The position numbers and the translations under genes are program-made. 16,571 nt of DNA from DALYDP01 sp964541635 (GTDB taxonomy: Bacteria > Patescibacteriota > Gracilibacteria > Peribacterales > Peribacteraceae): positions 1 to 16,571 of the forward strand of contig CAZIQM010000025.1 in the NCBI GenBank assembly GCA_964541635.1, read 5' to 3'. This document shows positions 11,809-16,571 of this stretch, one piece after another (the stretch's first letter is position 1; every line of letters begins with the position of its first letter). The notes under the pieces were generated by a model, which was given only the letters and a program-made list of their open reading frames with translations, did not search any database and had not been told where the DNA came from.

Positions 11809-14607
11809 TCACGAGGATTGCATCCACTCCTGGTACGTGGCGTCGGACGACCGCGAGACGGGCGAGCGCTTGGCACGCGGGAACAGGTTCACATTGCCGG
11901 TGTTCTGCGTCACGCGCCAGGCTGCGCCGCCGGCGTTTTGGTAGTCTTCGAGCAATTGCCGCGCTGCTTTGCCCGAGGCGCCGCTGACCGACGCGAGACG
12001 CTCGACGACGCCCATCGAGATAAGGCCGTACTGGAGGAGCGTAAGGACGATCTTGCGGCCGTCCTGCAGGGAATGCTGCTCGGTGAGGAGCTTCATGCCC
12101 GCGGTCGTGCTTTGGAGCGCGCGTTCGGCCCATTGGTTCAGGTTCGCGCGCTGCTTGATGGTGTAGTTCTTCAGCGCGGCCGCGAATTCCTCGTGCTGCG
12201 GGTTTTTCTTGTTGTGGGCGCGCTCGTACAGCTTGTCGTAGCCCGTGATGATGTGCGAGAAGAAGTAGCGGGCCTTCGTGGGTTCCGCGAAGCCTTCGGA
12301 GCCGAGCTTGCCGATGTACTGCATGACTTCCGCCGTGCAGTTGGTGATTTCCGATTGGTTGATGAAGAAGTCGTCGCCGAGGGCGCTCACGTTCGCGTCG
12401 CGCATTTCGTCCGGCTTGTACTTGATTTGGAACGGCCGCAGTTCGCGCGAGTAGATCGAGACTTCCTTGCCGTTAGGCAGTTTCACGACTTGGCAGGCGA
12501 GTACCTGCGCCGTGAGCCTGCGGAAGTCCTCCTGCGATTTCTTCGCCTCCTTCGAATCGCCTTCGATGGGCTTCACGCTGGGATCCTTCTTGATGAGTTC
12601 GGCGCGCACCGCGGCGACGAGCGGGCCGAGGCGGCCCGGCGTGTCCTTGCCGTCCGCGGACGCGCGAGGGGAGACCATCCTCGAGACGTTGTTCGTTTCG
12701 TAGTCGATGCCGAATTTCGTGCCGCCGCGGGCGCCGGCCAGGATTTGCCGCTGGTCGTACTTGATCATACCGATCATGAGCTGCTTGCTGTCGCCGGCGA
12801 TGCGGTCCAGCCATTCGCTCGGCACGTATTGGCGGAAGAGGGCGTTTTTCTCCCACGCCTCGAGGATGATGAGCGTCATGAGGGCCGACGTTTCGCCGTC
12901 TTTCACTTTCGAGAGCGTCTTGTTGGCGATGCCCTTCGCGAACGAGAGCGACAGGCTGTTGACCGCTCCTTCGAAGGGGCCGAGGTATTCGGCCAACGAG
13001 GCGCGGCCCTTCACGTAGTCTTCGCCGGCCTTTTCCTGCGAGGCCATGCCTTGGGCGTTCGCGAAGCCCATGTTTCCCCAGTACGTTTCTTTCTGCTCGT
13101 CGCTCCATTCCTTCGGCAACACTTCGTTCACCGTGAGGCCGCCCGGGAAGCGGTAGGTTTTCCAGTCCGTTTCTTCCAGCCCGTAGAGCATGCCCTTGCC
13201 CGCGGCGAACTCGATGACGGCGCGCGTGCGGTTCGTGTCGCCGAGGAGCGTGTACTGTTGCAAATAACCGGTGTGTCCGTGGGGATCGCCGAACAATTGT
13301 TTGAAACCGAGGTCGATTTTGTTGTTCTTCAGTTCCTTCAAGAACGAATCTTTGATTTCGTCGTTCTTGTGCGTTTGCTGCTCGTCGAGGATGTGCTCCA
13401 GCTCGTGTCCGCCGAGGCCGGGGACGAGGGCGGCCACGCCGCCGATCGTCGTGGCGGCCCGCGAGATGCGCAGGCGGCTCTTCTGCTTGCGGAGTTCTTC
13501 GATGCCCTCGAACACTTCCTTGAACGCCTCGTACCATTCGTAGGCCGTCATCCATTCGATGCCGGCGGACTCGTTCAACTTCGTCCACGTGGACATCACG
13601 GTGCTCCACGCGTCGGACGGCAGTCTTTCGAGCTGTTCCCGCGGGATGTCGCCCTGGTAGTCGCCGAAGTGCCCGATGTTGTCCTGCAGCAGCTCGCGTT
13701 CCAGTTTCATGATTTTTTCGGCCATGTCCTGCTTCGAGAGCACGCTGTTGATCGAATCCACGTCGTCCTGGATCAGGATTTTCAAATCGTTCAGGCCGGC
13801 GGCCCTGCTGATCTCCTGAATGATCTTCGCCTTCTCCGTTTTATTGTCGTACAGTTCCCACACCTCCGCGTCGTCGATGCTGGCGTCCTCGCGCTGCACC
13901 AGCGCCATCTGGGCGTCGCCGGGCATGGTGTTCGCCATGCGCTCGACCGCGACGTGCACGTCCGCCCGCAGCGATTCGCGCAGCGCGTTGCGGCCTTTGC
14001 GCTCGTCGGGGGTCAGGGATTCGTCCATTTCGTCGAGCTTCTCCATGTTTTCGACGTAGCCGTCGAAACGGCTTTGGAATTCCTTCGGCGTCATTTTTCC
14101 CGCCTCCCAGTCCTCGAGCCTGAGGGTGTCGAGCGCGTAGCGGTGGCTCTTCGCGCGTCCGCCGTAGAGCGACAGTTTCTTCCGGAAATCGCCGACGACC
14201 TTCGACGTGTTTTCATCGCCCATCGCGTGCTTGTCCTCTTCGACGCCTTTCAGGTTGCGGTCGGTGCTTTCGAGGGTTTCTTCGAGGGCAGCCAAGCTCG
14301 CGAGTACTTCGCCCGTTTCGGGAATGTCGCCCTCCACTTTGTCCTCGCTCACCACGCGGTATGCCTGGCGCCGGTCGAACGCGCGCAACGCGTCGACGTT
14401 CTGGCGCGCGCCGTGTTCTGCATCGGCCTCATTCGCGTTCGGCTGCGTGGCGCCGTCGAGGGTGTCCTCATCATCGTCGTCGGGCGCGCCGCCCGGCGGG
14501 GGAGCGCCTCCGGGATTGCGCCGTTTCGCCGAAAAGCACAGCAACCGTGCCTCCCCGTCGAGGGGGCCGTTCGCAGCGTCATGCCAGCGGCAGTCGTACC
14601 GCAGCAT
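11809..14607 (-). CDS. 932-aa mostly helical protein of unknown function
   Basis: I do not recognise a named family; it resembles large uncharacterised proteins found in CPR genomes. Residues ~25-75 are low-complexity (Pro/Gly, then Asp/Glu), probably disordered. From ~80 to 380 it is highly charged and helical, with probable coiled-coil pieces (AALEETLESTDRNLKGVEED; AEKIMKLERELLQDN). WMTAYEWYEAFKEVFEG (352-368) is a Trp/Tyr-rich helix, followed by a short hydrophobic stretch AATTIGGVAALVPGLGG and HELEH at 401-405. The second half is well-mixed and looks globular. No signal peptide or clear membrane helix is visible, so it is probably cytoplasmic, perhaps membrane-attached through its partner. 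The start is fixed by the upstream gene: TGA of the 162-aa membrane protein is followed at once by this ATG (TGAATG), implying reinitiation. dut follows 17 bp downstream. Confidence 0.82.
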   Translation of the reverse strand: MLRYDCRWHDAANGPLDGEARLLCFSAKRRNPGGAPPPGGAPDDDDEDTLDGATQPNANEADAEHGARQNVDALRAFDRRQAYRVVSEDKVEGDIPETGEVLASLAALEETLESTDRNLKGVEEDKHAMGDENTSKVVGDFRKKLSLYGGRAKSHRYALDTLRLEDWEAGKMTPKEFQSRFDGYVENMEKLDEMDESLTPDERKGRNALRESLRADVHVAVERMANTMPGDAQMALVQREDASIDDAEVWELYDNKTEKAKIIQEISRAAGLNDLKILIQDDVDSINSVLSKQDMAEKIMKLERELLQDNIGHFGDYQGDIPREQLERLPSDAWSTVMSTWTKLNESAGIEWMTAYEWYEAFKEVFEGIEELRKQKSRLRISRAATTIGGVAALVPGLGGHELEHILDEQQTHKNDEIKDSFLKELKNNKIDLGFKQLFGDPHGHTGYLQQYTLLGDTNRTRAVIEFAAGKGMLYGLEETDWKTYRFPGGLTVNEVLPKEWSDEQKETYWGNMGFANAQGMASQEKAGEDYVKGRASLAEYLGPFEGAVNSLSLSFAKGIANKTLSKVKDGETSALMTLIILEAWEKNALFRQYVPSEWLDRIAGDSKQLMIGMIKYDQRQILAGARGGTKFGIDYETNNVSRMVSPRASADGKDTPGRLGPLVAAVRAELIKKDPSVKPIEGDSKEAKKSQEDFRRLTAQVLACQVVKLPNGKEVSIYSRELRPFQIKYKPDEMRDANVSALGDDFFINQSEITNCTAEVMQYIGKLGSEGFAEPTKARYFFSHIITGYDKLYERAHNKKNPQHEEFAAALKNYTIKQRANLNQWAERALQSTTAGMKLLTEQHSLQDGRKIVLTLLQYGLISMGVVERLASVSGASGKAARQLLEDYQNAGGAAWRVTQNTGNVNLFPRAKRSPVSRSSDATYQEWMQSS

Positions 14608-15096
14608 TCAGAGTTTACAAACGCGGATAAAAATGTCAATCAAACTTTCCCTCTTGTGTTTCAATTCCGGCAGCCGCTGGCCGAGGATCATGCGCAGGTT
14701 GGCGGGGTCGAGGGTACCGGTGTGGATCGCCATGCGTTTGCCGCCGGCACGCGGAACGAACCGCAGTTCGGTGTACGCGGGGGTCGTGAGGAACCAGAAG
14801 CCCGCGAGTTGGTCCCAGCGGACGAAATCGTCGTTGAAGAGGATGCCGCTGTCGTGGAGCGCGATGCTGGCGGACGGCGGCCGGTGGTCGTGCACGAGGG
14901 GATACATCGCGCCGGCGATCACCGTGACGATCGCGAGGGTCCAGGCGCCGGTGAAGAGCGCGTACGCGACGACGGCACACGCCACCACGCCCGCCGTGAC
15001 GTACCACCGCTTCGTGCGTTCCACGCGGGGGCGGGCGAGCGCCGTCCACGAGAGCACGGGTTTCGACTCCAGCGTGATGGGTGTGTGTGTATTCAT
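14608..15096 (-). CDS. membrane protein with two N-terminal helices and a PH-like C-terminal domain
   Basis: The 162 aa start with about 30 cytoplasmic residues, then a hairpin of hydrophobic segments at about 32-50 (WYVTAGVVACAVVAYALFTG) and 52-67 (WTLAIVTVIAGAMYPLV). A soluble domain of about 95 residues follows with many beta-strands: SIALHDSGILFNDDFVRWDQ, LAGFWFLTTPAYTELRFVPR, and KRMAIHTGTLDPANLRMILG, then a helix LGQRLPELK. This 'i..g.l..d...W.ql..fw' pattern resembles bacterial PH-like domains attached to two membrane helices; the family assignment is inferred. It has a perfect TATAAT at 15114-15109, 12 nt before the ATG, and GAGAGGA just before the start. Its stop TGA abuts the ATG of the 932-aa gene, so the two products are probably made together. 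Confidence 0.78.
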   Translation of the reverse strand: MNTHTPITLESKPVLSWTALARPRVERTKRWYVTAGVVACAVVAYALFTGAWTLAIVTVIAGAMYPLVHDHRPPSASIALHDSGILFNDDFVRWDQLAGFWFLTTPAYTELRFVPRAGGKRMAIHTGTLDPANLRMILGQRLPELKHKRESLIDIFIRVCKL

Positions 15097-15108
15097 AGAA
15101 ATCCTCTC

Positions 15109-15114
15109 ATTATA
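15109..15114 (-). promoter_or_regulatory. -10 box TATAAT for the 162-aa/932-aa gene pair
   Basis: This is a consensus TATAAT on the minus strand, 12 nt before ATG 15096. It implies a leader of about 6 nt. The GAGAGGA between box and ATG could act as a Shine-Dalgarno only if transcription starts unusually early. No -35 is clear. Confidence 0.6.
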
Positions 15115-15192
15115 GCGAAAAAACGCACTTTTAGGCAGGGTGGAAGGCTTGCCACTTTGGCTAATATGGTTTCTTTTAGCAAAAATGATTCA

Positions 15193-15208
15193 TGGCTTCC
15201 ATAAGCCA
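15193..15208 (-). terminator. weak hairpin after the MFS gene, possible terminator
   Basis: A 6-bp stem TGGCTT (15193-15198) / AAGCCA (15203-15208) has a CCAT loop. On the minus strand it is followed, after seven bases, by TTTTT. It lies downstream of the MFS gene and its tRNA relic. The stem is short and the T-run is displaced, so function is doubtful. Confidence 0.25.
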
Positions 15209-15216
15209 AAAACCAA

Positions 15217-15262
15217 CGGTGGATGATGCGGGATTCGAACCAGCGACCTTCGTCCTGTCATG
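15217..15262 (-). pseudogene. decayed 3' fragment of tRNA-Val(GAC)
   Basis: Read on the minus strand this stretch matches the 3' part of the intact tRNA-Val at 16508-16571: 33 of 43 aligned bases are identical without gaps, including GGATTCGAACCAG and GACCTTC (plus-strand sense). It covers the anticodon GAC, variable loop, T-arm and acceptor with CC. The T-stem has a T:C mismatch and CCA has become CCG. No D-arm or 5' acceptor exists; the sequence upstream is the end of the MFS gene. It is therefore a non-functional remnant in direct orientation to the intact gene, as left by integration at a tRNA 3' end. Confidence 0.72.
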
Positions 15263-16462
15263 TCACGATGGCAAATCCCTCCATACGCGCCGCATCATGG
15301 TGAAGATCAGCGCCAAGACCACGCCGCTCGCTATCCCCGCGTAGAACAGTGTGTGGGAGAGGTCGAGCATTCCCGTTGCGTACCCGAGGAGGGGGCTCAC
15401 CACGGCAAAGACCGTCCGGTACGCGAAGTTTTGCACCGACAAGACGGTCGCGCGGACGTCGGACGCCGTGATCGAGTTCACGATATCGCCGATGAGCGCG
15501 GAAAACGCGCCGAAGGCGCTGCGCCCCAGGAGAAGAAACGCCATCGCCCAAAGGGAAACGGTCGATCCCAGCACGAGGTAGCATCCGACGATGAGCGCGG
15601 CGATCAGCACGAGGAACAGCCGGTCATCCACCCATTGTTGCGCCCGGTGTGTCATCCTCGCCGCAAACGCGCCACCCACCATCATGATCGCGTGCGCGAG
15701 CCCGAAGAGCGCGAGCGGCAGGCCGGCCATGGTTTGGTACGGCTGCGAAAGCCATACGAGGGAAAGGGTGATGGTGCTCAAGACCGCGGACAACGCGATG
15801 ATGCTGCGAAGCGGGATGTTATGCACGAGGCTCGTTGTGGCGATGCGCCACATCGCCGCGAGGTGGCGGGTGTCGTTCAGCTTATGGCGGCTCGGTTCCC
15901 GGAGCGTGAGGACGATAAGCAAGGCGACGGCGAGCGGGAGGACAGTCGCGTAGACCGGGGCGCGAAGGGACACGGTTGCGAGCAAGCCGCCGACGACGCT
16001 CAGGACGCCCTGCGCGAGGAAGCTCCAAAACAGTTGATGGCCGACCGTCTTGCGGTAACTGTCGGATTCCCCGAGCTCCAGCAGCGTGTCGTACGTCATC
16101 GCTTCGATCGTGCCGGAGTGGCAACTCACGAGGACGGCCATGAGGATGTTCGCGACGAAGAATCCCCAGAATCCCGTGCTGGCGGCGTACATCGCCATTC
16201 CGAGAACGCCGAAGAGGGAGCCGAGGACGAGCGTGTTTTTACGTCCCCAACGGTCGGAAAGATAGCCCGACGGGATCTCCAGAACCATGTTGGCGACGGT
16301 GAAGACGGCCTGCAGGTAAAACACCTGCGCGAGGTTCAGTCCGTTGGCCAGGTAAAACGGCACGACGACGGGTATGTAGAGCAGCGCCCCGTTGGCCATG
16401 AGCACCGCATAGAGTTTCCACACGTTCTGGCGCACGGGAGATGGGGTTCGTTCGGTGTCCAT
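15263..16462 (-). CDS. MFS transporter, substrate unknown
   Basis: A 399-aa major facilitator with about 12 hydrophobic segments. Motif A of the loop between helices 2 and 3 is clear: GYLSDRWGRKNTL (about residues 66-78). The segment FVANILMAVLVSCHSGTIEAMTYDTL fits helices 4-5. The N-terminal dozen residues are cytoplasmic. The family moves small solutes or drugs by proton coupling; the substrate cannot be read here. Codon use looks less C-ending and less GC-biased than that of ftsZ or ftsA. The gene sits between the intact tRNA-Val and a decayed tRNA-Val 3' fragment, with its stop at the edge of the fragment, which suggests it is cargo of a small insertion. A weak -10 (TACAGT, 16480-16475) lies 12 nt before the ATG. 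Confidence 0.9.
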   Translation of the reverse strand: MDTERTPSPVRQNVWKLYAVLMANGALLYIPVVVPFYLANGLNLAQVFYLQAVFTVANMVLEIPSGYLSDRWGRKNTLVLGSLFGVLGMAMYAASTGFWGFFVANILMAVLVSCHSGTIEAMTYDTLLELGESDSYRKTVGHQLFWSFLAQGVLSVVGGLLATVSLRAPVYATVLPLAVALLIVLTLREPSRHKLNDTRHLAAMWRIATTSLVHNIPLRSIIALSAVLSTITLSLVWLSQPYQTMAGLPLALFGLAHAIMMVGGAFAARMTHRAQQWVDDRLFLVLIAALIVGCYLVLGSTVSLWAMAFLLLGRSAFGAFSALIGDIVNSITASDVRATVLSVQNFAYRTVFAVVSPLLGYATGMLDLSHTLFYAGIASGVVLALIFTMMRRVWRDLPS

Positions 16463-16474
16463 GGCAATAGTCCG

Positions 16475-16480
16475 ACTGTA
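16475..16480 (-). promoter_or_regulatory. weak -10 candidate TACAGT for the MFS gene
   Basis: TACAGT on the minus strand lies 12 nt before ATG 16462, between the tRNA-Val 3' end and the transporter. No -35 and no tRNA terminator are visible in this 45-bp gap, so read-through from tRNA-Val is also possible. Confidence 0.3.
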
Positions 16481-16507
16481 CCCTTTGGTACGGCGGATTG
16501 GAATGAA

Positions 16508-16571
16508 TGGTGGGCAATACTGGATTCGAACCAGTGACCTTCACAATGTCAATGTGACGCTCTAACCAACT
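16508..16571 (-). tRNA. tRNA-Val(GAC), 5' end cut by the window
   Basis: On the minus strand the D-arm end, anticodon stem TCACA/TGTGA (plus-strand 16541-16545/16553-16557), loop with GAC (plus-strand GTC at 16548-16550), variable loop AGGTC, T-stem ACTGG/CCAGT, acceptor strand ATTGCCC, discriminator A and encoded CCA (16510-16508) are all intact. The 5' acceptor strand and start of the D-arm lie beyond the window. GAC reads the Val codons GUC and GUU. Confidence 0.93.

Noticed and set aside
13393..13407. HELEH (HExxH) in the 932-aa protein as a zinc protease site
   Set aside because: There is no third ligand at a standard position and no surrounding strand/helix pattern of a known zincin. 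Five residues alone occur by chance in a charged 932-residue protein.
11818..15204. Plus-strand open frame of 1128 codons across the 932-aa gene
   Set aside because: It is an antisense shadow caused by high GC. It is rich in Arg, His and Val with no family motif, spans two minus-strand genes with sensible proteins, and has no start signal.
1..16571. CRISPR arrays, insertion sequences, transposases, rRNA or integrase genes
   Set aside because: I looked for regularly spaced repeats, terminal inverted repeats and recombinase motifs on both strands and saw none; the only mobile trace is the tRNA-Val repeat pair.

Overview
The window looks like a chromosomal piece of a GC-rich member of the Candidate Phyla Radiation (Patescibacteria, Parcubacteria/Uhrbacteria-like). 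This is inferred from gene content: a VirB2/TrbC-like small pilin, a PRC-barrel protein, a MurE-like ligase without the usual N-terminal domain, a stand-alone riboflavin kinase, a free 5'-3' exonuclease domain, ftsA-ftsZ, and several membrane or secreted proteins I cannot name. The lineage below that level is a guess. The window starts inside a tRNA-Ile(GAT) and ends inside a tRNA-Val(GAC). It contains one 10-N assembly gap (2614-2623).

Layout. 1-971: tRNA-Ile and its terminator, then two minus-strand genes, a secreted Ser-rich/Cys-containing protein and a two-helix membrane protein. 1022-1588: a plus-strand PRC-barrel protein with its own terminator. 1606-3695: minus-strand pilin-like protein, a multi-pass membrane protein broken by the gap, and tsaD. 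3717-4502: plus-strand lgt, divergent from tsaD and convergent with rnhB, which it overlaps. 4414-7391: minus-strand cluster of a degenerate glycogen-synthase-like domain, riboflavin kinase, MurE-like ligase and RNase HII. 7540-11305: plus-strand 5'-3' exonuclease, then ftsA and ftsZ. 11357-15096: minus-strand pair of a membrane protein and a 932-residue protein of unknown function (TGA directly followed by ATG), then dut. 15217-16571: an MFS transporter between a decayed tRNA-Val 3' fragment and the intact tRNA-Val, which looks like a small island inserted at a tRNA gene.

The most striking signal is in gene starts. Six genes (PRC protein, tsaD, lgt, ribF-like, exonuclease, dut) have a -10-like hexamer ending 6-8 nt before the start codon, which predicts leaderless mRNAs. 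For tsaD and lgt the two -10 hexamers overlap on opposite strands. For the exonuclease the same box (TAGGAT-CCCGGC) points to an ATC start codon, and only that start keeps the first catalytic aspartate. Several other genes (Ser-rich protein, pilin, ftsZ, ftsA) instead have pyrimidine-rich leaders with no Shine-Dalgarno sequence.

Functionally the window mixes core functions: tRNA modification (TsaD), lipoprotein maturation (Lgt), cell-wall ligation, RNA:DNA hybrid removal and 5' flap processing (RNase HII, exonuclease), nucleotide hygiene (dUTPase), flavin metabolism and division (FtsA/FtsZ). To these it adds lineage-specific surface and membrane proteins.
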